DNA from: Baffinella frigidus | Taxonomy: Eukaryota > Cryptophyceae > Cryptomonadales > Baffinellaceae | Direction: 5' to 3' | Assembly (NCBI GenBank): GCA_026770585.1 | Contig: MU646322.1 | Coordinates: 1,082,898-1,098,899, forward strand | Length of the DNA: 16,002 nt | Part shown: piece by piece, positions 1 through 7,072 of the stretch | Layout: every line of letters starts with the position of its first letter | Position numbering within the stretch: position 1 is the stretch's first letter | The notes under the pieces: generated by a model | The model's database searches: none | What the model was told of the DNA's origin: nothing | Seen by the model: only the letters and a program-made list of their open reading frames with translations | Made by a program: the position numbers and the translations under genes

Positions 1-764
1 CTCGGTGGTCATTGGTAACGGGCCTTTGATGGTTGGGCTGGGTGTTCAGCTGGCGAGCTCGCTGTTGCAGGTCTAAACCCTCAACCCTACACCCTACACC
101 CTACACCCTACACCCTACACCCTACACCCTACACCCTACACCCTAAATCCTGGACACTGAACACTAAACCCTGCACGGGAACGGGCCGTCAATGGTTGGG
201 CTGGGTGCTCAGCTGGCGAGCTCGATCCTACAGGTCTAAACCACACACCCTACACCAAGGTGTAGGGCTAGATACCGTTCTAAATCCTACACCCTAGATC
301 CTGAACTCTAAACCCCGATCTGAGTCTTCTATGGTGGGGCTGGGTGTGCAGCTGGCGAGCTCGCTGTTGCAGGTCTAACCCCTACACCCTGCACCCTGCA
401 CCCTACACTCTACACCCTACACCCAACACCCTACACCCTACACCCTTCATCCTACACCCTACACCCTACACCCTACATCCTACACTCTGCACCCTAAACC
501 CTGAATTCTAAACCTCGAACTGGGCCGTCGATGGTGGGGCTGGGTGTTCAGCTGGCGAGCTCGCTGTTGGTCTAACCTCTACACGCTCTACTCGAAACCA
601 TCAACCATCAACCATCAACCATAAACCATAAACCATAAACCATAAACCATAAATCACGAACCCGAAACCGAAACCCCTGAATCCTGAACCTTGAACCCTG
701 AACCCCAAAACCTACACGGGAACGTGCCTTCGATGGTGGGGCTGGGCGGACAGCTGGCTAGCTC
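1..764 (+). repeat. Telomere-like array with conserved spacers
   Basis: Degenerate C-strand telomere-like heptamers (CCCTACA, CCCTAAA, later CATAAAC and CCCTGAA variants) fill about 77-180, 240-320, 377-520 and 574-720. They alternate with a conserved spacer of about 50 bp, core GGGCTGGGTGTTCAGCTGG then CGAGCTCGCTGTTGCAGG. Spacers start near 22, 184, 326, 523 and 724, so the higher-order unit is roughly 140-200 bp. The C-rich strand reads 5' to 3' on +, the orientation expected near a left chromosome end. The degeneracy and spacers indicate subtelomeric or interstitial sequence, not an active terminus. The spacer resembles the DnaJ-like fragment at 5273. The fifth spacer is split by an element at 765-914 and resumes at 915. 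Confidence 0.85.
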
Positions 765-914
765 TTATCTCAGAAAAGGGATTCTAAAATTCGTTTTCTT
801 CAGTCAACCCCCCTTCAAATATGTCAACTTATGCGTATAGAAAAGAATTAGTTGACGAATTTGTACCGGAATTGACTTGAGAAAACGAATTTTAGAATCC
901 CTTTTCTGAGATAA
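765..914. mobile_element. Family A foldback MITE A1, TSD GCTC
   Basis: A 150-bp element has terminal inverted repeats of 35 bp without mismatch (765-799 against 880-914), extending to about 44 bp with two mismatches. The ends are TTATCTCAG...CTGAGATAA. GCTC is present at 761-764 and 915-918, a 4-bp target duplication. The empty site is recoverable: the spacer of the telomere-like array continues across the element. No coding capacity is present. It shares ends and duplication length with A2-A5, but I do not see their TTACTACAC core. Confidence 0.88.
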
Positions 915-933
915 GCTCGCGTTTGCAGGTGCC

Positions 934-1038
934 TATCCCTTGAGTGCCCAGTAGGCTCATACGCCCTACGGTAGGGCCCTAGGACCTGCCTAGGACCTCT
1001 AGGCCCTCAAATTTGTGGGCATGGGCACTTAAGGGATA
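934..1038 (+). mobile_element. Family P element P1 (105 bp)
   Basis: Inverted-repeat element with ends TATCCCTTGAGTG...CACTTAAGGGATA and an interior containing CCCTACGGTAGGG. Homologous elements of exactly 105 bp lie at 12386-12490 (same strand) and 13624-13728 (opposite strand). If the outer TA on each side is the target duplication, the element is TCCC...GGGA, a TA-inserting MITE. All three copies fit that reading. Confidence 0.8.
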
Positions 1039-1144
1039 CCGTCTGCTTACCACCGTAGTTTCGAACCGGGAGCCTATCACACTGCTCGTGGGGAGAGTGT
1101 GCCAAATTCAACCTCAATACAAAGTGTCAACTTAGTAGCCATGC

Positions 1145-1284
1145 TTATCCGGGGAAACCTATTTTTCTTTCATTTGATGGCAATCAAAATTACTACACAG
1201 ATTCTTTTATATTACTAATAAGAACGAATTGTGTAGTAATTTTCGTTGCCATCAAATGAAAGAAAAATAGGTTTCCCCGGATAA
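1145..1284 (-). mobile_element. Family A foldback MITE A2, TSD ATGC
   Basis: This 140-bp element ends in TTATCCGGGG...CCCCGGATAA, with near-perfect arms of about 40 bp. ATGC flanks both sides (1141-1144, 1285-1288). The inner part carries the family core: TTACTACACA, a TTACTAATAA loop, and TGTGTAGTAA. The sister copy at 5388-5527 has the same length and opposite core orientation. It is non-coding. Confidence 0.9.
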
Positions 1285-1391
1285 ATGCGCGGTCGCGAAT
1301 CTGGCTTGTTCGGATCCTGAAGTTGACAGTGTGTGTGCACTCGAGGTCGAGTCGAGAAAAATCTTGCCGCTAGTAGCGTATTATGATGGAT

Positions 1392-1742
1392 GGTGCTAAC
1401 CCCGAGCGCCCTTGGCAGAACGTGATATCGGCGCGGCAGCAGAGCGCAACCGAGGCATTTTTTTGCTTGACATTGGAGCCATTTCCATTGGAGCCATTTC
1501 TGTGGAGTTTTTGAATAATTTACAACCAGCGTCGTCGTCGCGCTAACTCCGAGAGCGCCTCTGGCAGAACTTTACAGTACAACGCAAGGCAGTCACCTCG
1601 GACAGTTGGCTTCGGCGTCCGCGTGACCGGTCACGCGGGCGTTCACGAGCCTGCCGGCGGGGCTGTTCCAGCGTCGTCGTCGCTCTAACTCCGAGAGCGC
1701 CTCTGGCAGAACTTGATATCGGCGCGGCAGCAGAGCGCTGCA
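1392..1742 (+). repeat. Degenerate tandem repeat, about 145 bp x 3
   Basis: The block GCTAACYCCGAGAGCGCC followed by TCTGGCAGAAC recurs at about 1395, 1542 and 1683, spaced 147 and 141 bp. The first and third copies also share GATATCGGCGCGGCAGCAGA, and the second and third share a GTCGTCGTCG lead-in. Sequence between them is poorly conserved (TTGGAGCCATTT duplicated near 1473-1500). Reading frames here, including an antisense one at 1685-1885, look fortuitous. Apart from this repeat I see nothing between 1285 and 1785. Confidence 0.6.
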
Positions 1743-1784
1743 GCCCAAGAGGTCGACCCCTCGAGGGCGGAGGTCCGCTCCAGG

Positions 1785-1912
1785 CCCTTGGGTGGGGTAT
1801 TCCGTGCTCGTTCTTGGAGCCGTTTGCTCGCTCTTGGAGCCGTTTTTGTGCTAAAAATTGACGTTTGAGAGAGTTTTCCCTTCAAATTGACTTTTGAATA
1901 CCCCCCCCTCCA
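1785..1912 (-). repeat. Dispersed repeat, inverted copy at 11279-11400
   Basis: The segment running GGGGTATTCCG, two TTGGAGCC blocks, AAAAATTGACGTTTGA and a second TTGACTTTTGAATA followed by a C run reappears as its reverse complement at 11279-11400, with many substitutions but the same order of blocks. It is unclassified, with no terminal repeats found. Confidence 0.55.
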
Positions 1913-1949
1913 GCCCTGCGTGGGTACCGCGCCCTGCCCCTCCTAGTTC

Positions 1950-2110
1950 GGAGGCGCCGCGAGCCGAGCCCTCCATGCAGCGGACTTCGAAGGAATGTTT
2001 GAATAACCCTTAAGCGATAAGACCTACGACCCTACGGTAGGCGACCCGTAGGGGCATAGGAGGGTTCCTATGGATAAGGTAACGGAAAGGTGGCCCGATT
2101 TGGGCCGAAA
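1950..2110 (+). mobile_element. Family C element C1, 3' truncated, with duplicated flank
   Basis: From CCATGCAGCGG (1973) this matches the reverse complement of C3 (2938-3099) almost base for base to 2110. There it loses the homology, so about 25 bp of the distal end are missing. Homology also extends 23 bp outside the element (1950-1972 against 3100-3122). C1 and C3 are therefore arms of a segmental inverted duplication and not two independent insertions. Confidence 0.75.
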
Positions 2111-2153
2111 AGCTCTGTCTTAGTCTATTTCGGCTCGCTTTAGGGGGGGGCCT

Positions 2154-2326
2154 CCACACGAGGCTACCCAGGCGAACAGAATAAAAGCGACTTTTAAACT
2201 TTTGTGGGGAAATGGTCACGTGTCGCGCCGCTGAGCGGCGCGACTTGTGTAAAGTCGCTGCTTTTCATCTGACTACACACGTTTACAATCGACATTTATT
2301 CTGTTCGCATAGGTAGCCTCGTGTGG
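2154..2326. mobile_element. Family K element K1 (173 bp)
   Basis: Terminal inverted repeats CCACACGAGGCTACC...GGTAGCCTCGTGTGG continue into GCGAACAGAATAAA on both arms. A GTCGCGCCGC/GCGGCGCGAC hairpin with a 3-base loop sits near the middle (about 2223-2245). CT flanks both ends (2152-2153, 2327-2328), a possible 2-bp target duplication. Related elements are at 2691, 3890 and 11559, with fragments at 7520-7611 and 7720. Confidence 0.82.
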
Positions 2327-2375
2327 CTAGCGGCTTTACGTCTGCCACATTTCACCGGACCTCAACTTGGCGGGA

Positions 2376-2475
2376 ATCTTCTTCTTCTTTATTACTCTCG
2401 ATACAGGTCCTAGATAGGCCCTTTAGCCTTGAGTTGAGTGATACAATGTCTATGAGCCTCAAGAACGAGCCCGCA
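2376..2475 (+). repeat. 100-bp direct repeat, partner at 11054-11151
   Basis: TCTTCTTCTTTATTACTCTC and the roughly 80 bases after it are nearly identical at the two loci, 8.7 kb apart. A diverged relative of the GAGTTGAGTGAT part lies at 12513-12560 and another near 14150-14210. In one frame both main copies read LELSDTMSMSLKNEPA, but so few substitutions separate them that coding selection cannot be judged. No function is recognised. Confidence 0.75.
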
Positions 2476-2531
2476 CCGGGAATTTACGCATTTTACAGTG
2501 AATTCACGGACTCCAGACGTGTAGCCACTAA

Positions 2532-2905
2532 CCACACAGCGGCCTATGAATGGATTTTGAATAACCCCGAAGCGATAAGACCTAGGACTCTACGGTAGGG
2601 AACCCGAAGGGGCATAGGGGGGTTCCTACGGATAAGGTACCGGAAACTGGGGCACTGAGTTCCCGAAAATCCCTTCGTCGCCCTCTGTGTCCACTCGAGG
2701 CTGGAAGAAAGAGTATTTCAAATGTGGGGGTGTGAAATTTAGTACCAGTCACGGGCATGATTGGTCACGTATCTCAAGTTATAACTTGAGATACGTGACC
2801 AAATGCCCCTATTTGTGTGAAAATTACCACAAAACTCTGTTTTTCCTGCACTTGTAAAAGAGTGTCTGTTTTAAAATCGTCACATTTCTAGCCTCGAGTG
2901 GGTGG
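2532..2905 (+). mobile_element. Family C element C2, split by K2
   Basis: Left end CCACACAGCGG at 2532. The body matches C1, C3 and C4, including CTACGGTAG and GGGGCATAGG. The right end is cut at CTCTGTGT (2690) by K2 and resumes as GTGG at 2902-2905. Removing K2 and one GT restores CTCTGTGTGG, the family right terminus, and a length of 161 bp, identical to C4. Confidence 0.85.
2691..2901. mobile_element. Family K element K2 (211 bp) nested in C2
   Basis: Ends are CCACTCGAGGCT...AGCCTCGAGTGG. The centre (2761-2802) is a perfect 42-bp palindrome, TTGGTCACGTATCTCAAG and its complement, centred on TTATAA. GT lies on each side (2689-2690, 2902-2903). The empty site is verified by the family C terminus, so the 2-bp duplication is well supported. 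It has the same length as K4 (11559-11769). Confidence 0.88.
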
Positions 2906-2937
2906 GGGGCACCTCCGCGCCCGCTCTCATGCGGAAG

Positions 2938-3099
2938 CCACCCAGCGGGCTACGAAGGGCGTTTCGGCCCAAATCGGGCCACCTTTCCGTTACCGTATCC
3001 ATAGGAACCCTCCTATGCCCCTACGGGTCGCCTACCGTAGGGTCGTAGGTCTTATCGCTTAAGGGTTATTCAAAAACCCCTTCGAAGTCCGCTGCATGG
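2938..3099 (-). mobile_element. Family C element C3 (162 bp)
   Basis: Complete element in reverse orientation. Ends are CCACCCAGCGGGCTACGAAGGG and CCCCTTCGAAGTCCGCTGCATGG, read on +. AG flanks both sides (2936-2937, 3100-3101). The interior carries CCTACCGTAGG and GGAACCCTCCTATG. The phrase GGCACCTCCGCGCCCGC occurs on both sides of it (about 2908 and 3115), so the insertion lies within or beside a short direct duplication. Confidence 0.82.
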
Positions 3100-3139
3100 A
3101 GGGCTCGGCTCGCGGCACCTCCGCGCCCGCTCTCATGTT

Positions 3140-3307
3140 CATGGGCTAACGGCCTGAAAATGGGGTAGTTAGGCATACGGCATTGCCTAGGACCTCCTAC
3201 CGTAGGCCGAGGGATTCTAGGACCAAAAAGTCTCGGCCTACGGTAGGAGGTCCTAGGCAATGCCGTAGGCCTAACTACCTCATTTTCAGGCCGTTGCCCT
3301 ATTAATG
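3140..3307. mobile_element. Family H foldback element H1
   Basis: A long hairpin has arms of about 68 bp: GGGCTAACGGCCTGAAAATG through CCTACCGTAGGCCGAG, and the complement ending GGCCGTTGCCCTA. The loop holds a CTAGGACCAAAAAGTC block. Related copies: H2 (6478-7080, interrupted), H3 (7387-7485, left arm and loop, loop inverted) and H4 (15056-15144, right arm). End positions are approximate and no target duplication was identified. Confidence 0.82.
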
Positions 3308-3336
3308 TGGAAACATATTCAATGTAAATCGCCGTC

Positions 3337-3406
3337 TGCTATCTTAGGGGTGGGTTTTGTGCTTTTTTACAGCCATGCTGAGGCAGATTCCACCCTTAAG
3401 ATAGCA
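3337..3406. repeat. Short inverted repeat TGCTATCTTA
   Basis: TGCTATCTTAGGGGTGG (3337) pairs with CCACCCTTAAGATAGCA ending at 3406, with one mismatch and a loop of about 36 bases. The arm AAGATAGCA recurs in the 32-bp tandem repeat at 9966-10061, so the two loci share a component. Confidence 0.6.
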
Positions 3407-3448
3407 AAAACGTCCGCGTCCTGGCCGCGGCCCAGGAGGTCGAGCCTT

Positions 3449-3525
3449 GTCGGAATAAGGAATACTCCATAGGTCGGAATAAGGAATAAGTCGGAATAAG
3501 GAATAATCCGTCGGAATAAGGAATA
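3449..3525 (+). repeat. GTCGGAATAAGGAATA repeat x 4
   Basis: The 16-base block GTCGGAATAAGGAATA starts at 3449, 3473, 3490 and 3510 (the copy at 3490 lacks part of the following spacer). Gaps are irregular, 1-8 bases. It is a small degenerate tandem cluster. Confidence 0.8.
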
Positions 3526-3529
3526 CTCC

Positions 3530-3590
3530 ATAGGATCCTACGGTAGGCAATACCGTAGAGACACAGGCTGGTCTTACGGATATCCTAACC
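3530..3590 (+). mobile_element. Family C internal fragment
   Basis: GGATCCTACGGTAGGCAATACC and GTAGAGACACAGG match the middle of C5 (13154 onward). The tail CTTACGGATATCCTAACC matches the reverse complement of 14764-14785 in C6. Neither terminus is present. Confidence 0.55.
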
Positions 3591-3640
3591 GATTATTGGT
3601 TGATATCCAACCAATAATCTTTATTGGTTGATATCCAACC
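3591..3640. repeat. Perfect palindrome with direct copy
   Basis: GATTATTGGTTGATATC followed by its complement forms a near-perfect 29-bp palindrome at 3591-3619. Most of it (TTATTGGTTGATATCCAACC) is repeated directly at 3621-3640. Confidence 0.75.
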
Positions 3641-3674
3641 GGCTTCCTTGTCGGAAGCGAGTAACTTGTCGGAG

Positions 3675-3809
3675 TTCTGAGACTCTACGATACTAAATGT
3701 ACAAACGGACCTACCTAAGCGTGCCCCTAACCAGCTTCCTTGTCGGAAGCGAGTAACTCCGACGCTTAGGTAGGTCCGTTTGTACATTTATTATCGTAGA
3801 GTCTCAGAA
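3675..3809. repeat. Foldback element with 48-bp arms
   Basis: TTCTGAGACTCTACGATA through CCTACCTAAGCGT (3675-3722) pairs with 3762-3809, with one mismatch. The loop includes GCTTCCTTGTCGGAAGCGAG, itself a small hairpin, which also occurs just outside the left arm at 3642. The element is probably MITE-like but has no relative elsewhere in the window, and no target duplication was seen. Confidence 0.7.
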
Positions 3810-3889
3810 GCACTTAGTTCGAGCCCGCTCAGGACGCCTTACGGTTATGGTCCGACGTCATAAGTTCAATAAAAAAATCTCTCGGGTGG

Positions 3890-4070
3890 CCACACGAGGC
3901 TATCCATGCGAACATGATAAAAGAACATTTTAAAATTTGTGGGGAAATGATCACGTTTCAGTACGGATGTCCGTACGGAAACGTGATCAAATGCTGACTT
4001 TTGGCGTGTTTCCTGGGCGATAATCCAATAATTAACTTATGAATCTGTTCGCATGGATAGCCTCGTGTGG
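3890..4070. mobile_element. Family K element K3 (181 bp)
   Basis: Ends are CCACACGAGGCTATCCATGC and its complement GCATGGATAGCCTCGTGTGG. The left subterminal segment (TTTGTGGGGAAATGATCACG) matches K1. The centre, 3948-3989, is a 42-bp palindrome with one mismatched pair, built on GTACGGA and unrelated in sequence to the centres of K1, K2 and K4. The flanks do not show a clear duplication (GG against AA). Confidence 0.82.
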
Positions 4071-4097
4071 AAAGGTGCCGCGCCCGCCCAAACAGTG

Positions 4098-4289
4098 TAC
4101 AGTCCACCTACCCTAACACAGGCTACCGTAACACATACTTAACCTCCACACATACTCCTTCGGCCGGCCCCCGATTTCCCCCTGCACGGAAGCATGCCTG
4201 AAGGGTGGACACCATGACGCATACCTACCCTCCACACATACTCAATCAGTCCGGCCCTGTCGGGTATGTGTTAGGGTAGGTCCACTGTA
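4098..4289 (-). mobile_element. Family T element T1, TA-flanked, CAGT ends
   Basis: TA then CAGTCCACCTACCCTAACAC, ending GTTAGGGTAGGTCCACTG then TA. The copies at 11823-12014 and 12892-13083 are also 192 bp including the TA pair. TA duplication plus CAGT termini is the signature of Tc1/mariner-type elements (established for that superfamily). At 190 bp with no ORF, it is non-autonomous. Confidence 0.85.
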
Positions 4290-4340
4290 TTGACGGGCGA
4301 CGCGTCTGTGGTTCGTCACGATTCGTTTCAAAAGTGTCGC

Positions 4341-4444
4341 GTGGGGGGTTGGGGTTGAGGATTTGTGGTTTGTTGGGGGTGAGGTGAGGGTGTAGGTTGT
4401 GGGGTGTAGGATGCAGGGTGTGGGGTGTAGGGTTTAGGGTTTAG
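4341..4444 (-). repeat. G-strand telomere-like tract
   Basis: The G-rich strand of degenerate telomere-like repeats (GGGTGTAGG, GGGTTTAGGGTTTAGG) lies on +, opposite to the tract at the window start. The block has been inverted or was seeded independently. Confidence 0.8.
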
Positions 4445-4481
4445 GACGAATTCCACATTCCGTGTATGGTTTCGCTGCAGA

Positions 4482-4730
4482 GAAAAAAAATCTTTGCAGT
4501 CCGCTCTGTAGTGTCCGCCCTGGTCCCGCCTCACAGTGTCCCCTTCCGACGGCAGGTTGAGCTCAACCTAGAGGGCACGGGTGAGAGGATTCTGTTGAGC
4601 TCAACCTAGAGCTCAACCTCGTTGAATAAAAAATCTCTTTGCAGTCCGCTCGTTTCCCGCCTCCCGTAATGGGTACATAGCCGCCCCGGTCCCGCCTCAC
4701 AGTGTCCCCTTCCGATGGCAGGTTCAGCTC
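4482..4730 (+). repeat. 145-bp tandem duplication
   Basis: AATCTTTGCAGTCCGCTC, then GGTCCCGCCTCACAGTGTCC and CCTTCCGACGGCAGGTT at 4490-4566, recur at 4632-4729 with an 18-base longer middle. Between them lies GGTTGAGCTCAACC, a perfect 14-bp palindrome (4554-4567), whose GAGCTCAACC is repeated near 4595-4618. Each copy ends in a GGCAGGTT scrap similar to the DnaJ-like remnants. Confidence 0.7.
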
Positions 4731-4765
4731 TAGTGCACGGTAAAAGAGCTGTACCGCGAGTGAAC
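4712..4765 (+). pseudogene. Degenerate DnaJ-like scrap
   Basis: GCAGGTTCAGCTCTAGTGCACG, then AAGAGCTGTACCGCGAGTG, aligns with 5274-5325 (GCAGGTTGGGCTGGAGTGCACG, AAGAGCTGTACCGGGGGTG) at most positions. It differs by small indels that break the frame. It is a decayed copy of the same fragment. The similar start at 4551-4577 is weaker. Identity as DnaJ-like rests wholly on the 5273 copy. Confidence 0.4.
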
Positions 4766-4815
4766 CCGAAAAACACGAAACGGTTTCAACGCCAAGCCAA
4801 ATCTGAGAGAGTGTC

Positions 4816-4868
4816 TATCAGGTCACGGGACTCATCCAGCGCCGCCCCCCCCCCGAATGTGAGAAACA
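4816..4868 (+). repeat. Short direct repeat, partner at 5183-5230
   Basis: TCAGGTCACGGGACTCA followed by GCCGCC and a C run, then GTGAGAAAC or its complement GTTTCTCAC, occurs at both places. In the two copies the order relative to the DnaJ-like scrap is reversed. The stretch 4870-5180 holds only a small hairpin at 5023-5046 (AATGCACTGAG/CTCAGTGCATT) and no recognisable gene. Confidence 0.55.
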
Positions 4869-5022
4869 AGTCAACCCGCTGTCGAGCCAACTCGGCACAT
4901 ATAAGACAGTCAGGAACGGGATTCCGGTCCTGGCTTTTCATTTAAAAAGTCCATTTCCTTCAGGATTCAGGTTAAAGTTTTTAAAATCGTGTCCCGTCCT
5001 CGCTCGGTAGCGGTCCCCTTGA

Positions 5023-5046
5023 AATGCACTGAGGGCTCAGTGCATT
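5023..5046. repeat. Perfect 11-bp hairpin
   Basis: AATGCACTGAG pairs with CTCAGTGCATT across two bases. No T run follows, and there is no gene for it to serve as a terminator. Confidence 0.6.
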
Positions 5047-5272
5047 GAAATCTGAGACTCGCGGTTGTGATGAATGGATCTGGTACCAAACGGTCTTATA
5101 AGTATTTTAGTGGTACAAATCCTGTCAACTTTTGCGATAAAGGGTTATTCGAGAATTGGCCGCAAGTCCCCTCCAGGGTGGATCAGGTCACGGGACTCAA
5201 CGCCGCCCCCCCCCTCTCAGTGTTTCTCACATGCAGCGCACCGTGTAGGTTCGCCCTAAACCCTACACCCGG

Positions 5273-5387
5273 ATGCAGGTTGGGCTGGAGTGCACGCTGG
5301 AAGAGCTGTACCGGGGGTGCGAGAAGGTGGTTGAAGCTAGCGAGGACGTGCCGGATGCGCTTCTCGTGAAAGTCCGTGCCCCAACCC
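5273..5387 (+). pseudogene. Hsp40/DnaJ C-terminal domain-like fragment
   Basis: The frame beginning at 5273 reads VGLECTLEELYRGCEKVVE, which resembles the start of the first C-terminal substrate-binding domain of class II/III Hsp40 co-chaperones (pattern L-C-S/T-LEELY-x-G). It continues to ALLVKVRAP and is cut at 5388 by foldback element A3. No J domain, no HPD motif and no full domain are present, so it is a fragment. Degenerate CCCTAAACCCTACACCC and then GCAG precede it, as though an intron-like 3' boundary came along. Related decayed copies are near 4712 and possibly in the spacers at 22-570. The alternative is an unrelated coding scrap. Recognition is from memory of the family pattern only. 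Confidence 0.45.
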
Positions 5388-5527
5388 TTATCCGGGGAAA
5401 CCTATTTTTCTTGAGTTTGATGGCAAGGAAAATTACTACACAATTCGTTCTTATTAGTAATATTAAAGCATTTATGTAGTAATTTTCCTTGCTATCAAAC
5501 TCAAGAAAAATAGGTTTCCCCGGATAA
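5388..5527 (+). mobile_element. Family A foldback MITE A3, TSD ACCC
   Basis: This 140-bp element has ends TTATCCGGGG...CCCCGGATAA, arms near-perfect, and ACCC on both sides (5384-5387, 5528-5531). The outer 25 bases equal those of A2. The next bases differ (GAG where A2 has TCA), yet within each element the two arms agree. The core is inverted relative to A2. It interrupts the DnaJ-like fragment. Confidence 0.9.
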
Positions 5528-6040
5528 ACCCACCCTCTCTGGAATGTCTGGGAGGGCCCCCCTTAGCTCTCTCAAGCTCTCATGCGAGGGTGGTGTGCGC
5601 ATTGTCTCGCATGGTTCATGAAAATAATGTTGATGTCTCGACGCAGCGTTGTTTTCGTTTTGGAAATTTAGTGGGAAGCTGGAAAGTCGTTGATCGATGT
5701 GGGACAGATTTCCCCCGGATTCTCGGGGGAAATGCGGTTGGAATCCAATGCAAATGGATAAGATTCTAGTACGAATCATTTAGATGGACTGAATCCGTGA
5801 AGACCTCGGTGGGTGCTGAGTAGATAGAGGAGGTCGAGAGTCCCACCCTGTTGACTGATTCCAGATGTTCCTTGTACTAAACCTGCCCGGTTTCTTCATC
5901 GACTAGGTAAAAACCATCCACGGTTTTAGTCGTGTGTGTGTGTGTGTGTGTGTGTGTGTCTGTAACAGCCGTGGGACTCTCCAGGTCCAACCAGGGTGGA
6001 AAGCCGGGACGAAAATCACCTTCGTCGGGGAACATGAATC
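5528..6040. other. No gene seen; (TG)n microsatellite inside
   Basis: Apart from an uninterrupted TG dinucleotide run at about 5932-5959, I see no repeat, hairpin or credible coding frame. The 92-codon antisense frame at 5501-5779 runs into element A3 and has no recognisable features. Confidence 0.6.
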
Positions 6041-6041
6041 C

Positions 6042-6465
6042 AGGTAACGCAACTTATCGTTTGATAATTGTTTCGTGGTACAAATTATTACTCATTACTT
6101 GATAATTGTTTCGTGGTACAAATTACTCACCACGGACGCGTTGCGCGTATGCACTATCGACTTTTGGCGTATTTCGATCAAAATCTGGTACAAATCCCCA
6201 GAATCAACTTCAGGCACATTCTCCCACTTGTGACCTGGGAGCATGAATCCAGGTGCAAGCGCCAGGGTATAAGTCGGAATTTTACTACGCAACGTTTCGC
6301 GTGAAAAGTGTTTCCGGGTACAAATTGGGAATCGGACAACGCAACGTTTCGCTTTAAAAGTGCTACGTGGTACAAATTCCGCATTATTGCGCACATATAC
6401 CATCGACGTCTGGCGTATTCCCCACCAAAATCTAGTACAAATCTCCAGAATTAACTTTGGGCGAA
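6042..6465 (+). repeat. Two-unit direct repeat with GTACAAATT blocks
   Basis: 6144-6216 and 6386-6460 are homologous (GCGCRYATRYACYATCGAC, GGCGTATT, CAAAATCTRGTACAAATC, AGAATYAACTT), a spacing of 242 bp. TTTCGTGGTACAAATT-like blocks precede each, at 6069, 6108, 6306 and 6363. A diverged inverted relative lies at about 9045-9160. Antisense and sense frames of 72-102 codons here overlap each other and vary with the repeat, so I do not call genes. Confidence 0.65.
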
Positions 6466-6618
6466 TCTCCGCGTGTTCATTGGCTAACGTCCTGAAAACC
6501 GGGTAGTTCAGCCTACGGTATTGCCTACAGTAGACCGTAGGGCCCTAGGGGGAATCCTGTGCAACCTAGGTCCTAGGGGCCCTACGGCCTACCGTAGGCA
6601 ATACCGTAGGCCTAACTA

Positions 6619-6822
6619 GAGCCAATGTGGTAGGACTTGGCCAAATCGAACTTCGAAGTTGGAAGATGCGAACTTGTAGATGGACCCGTTTGGACATGTA
6701 GTGTTTTAAATTCAAATTTTTGCAGTTCAAATCATGCTGTTTACTGATAATAACGGTCCATCTAGAAGTTCGCATCTTGCAAATTCGAAGTTCGCTTTGG
6801 CCAAGTCCTATCACATTGGCTC
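6619..6822 (+). mobile_element. Family G element G1 (204 bp), TA duplication
   Basis: TA, then GAGCCAATGTGGTAGGAC...GTCCTATCACATTGGCTC, then TA. The arms carry CTTGGCCAAA and GAACTTCGAAG and run about 70 bp with mismatches. It lies inside H2. The TA duplication is typical of the Tc1/mariner and Stowaway class. No ORF of its own. Confidence 0.85.
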
Positions 6823-6869
6823 TACAAGTTCTTTATGACCTCGTTAAATACCCGATTTTTAGGGCGTTA

Positions 6870-7072
6870 GAGCCAATCTGGTAGGACTTGGCCAAAGCGA
6901 AGTTCGAACTTGCGAGATTGCGAACTTCTAGATGGACCGTAATTATTAGTAAACACCGATTTGTACTGCAAAATTTGAATTTGAAACACTACATGTCCAA
7001 AAGAGTCCATCTAGAAGTTCGCAATCTCGCAACTTCGAAGTTCGCGCTGGCCAAGTCCTACCAGATTGGCTC
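6870..7072 (-). mobile_element. Family G element G2 (203 bp), TA duplication
   Basis: TA (6868-6869), then GAGCCAATCTGGTAGGAC...GTCCTACCAGATTGGCTC, then TA (7073-7074). Its interior (CACTACATGTCCAAA...) is the reverse complement of the interior of G1, so the sister copies sit head to head, 47 bp apart in one host element. Short frames read on both strands through G1 and G2 are products of the arms. Confidence 0.85.

Noticed and set aside
934-1038. Family A membership (TATCC ends) for the 105-bp elements
   Set aside because: None of the three copies has a 4-bp flanking duplication; all fit TA duplication instead.
1058-1080. tRNA-like TTTCGAACCGGGAG
   Set aside because: Only a T-loop-like string is present. 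No D arm or acceptor stem lies at suitable distance.
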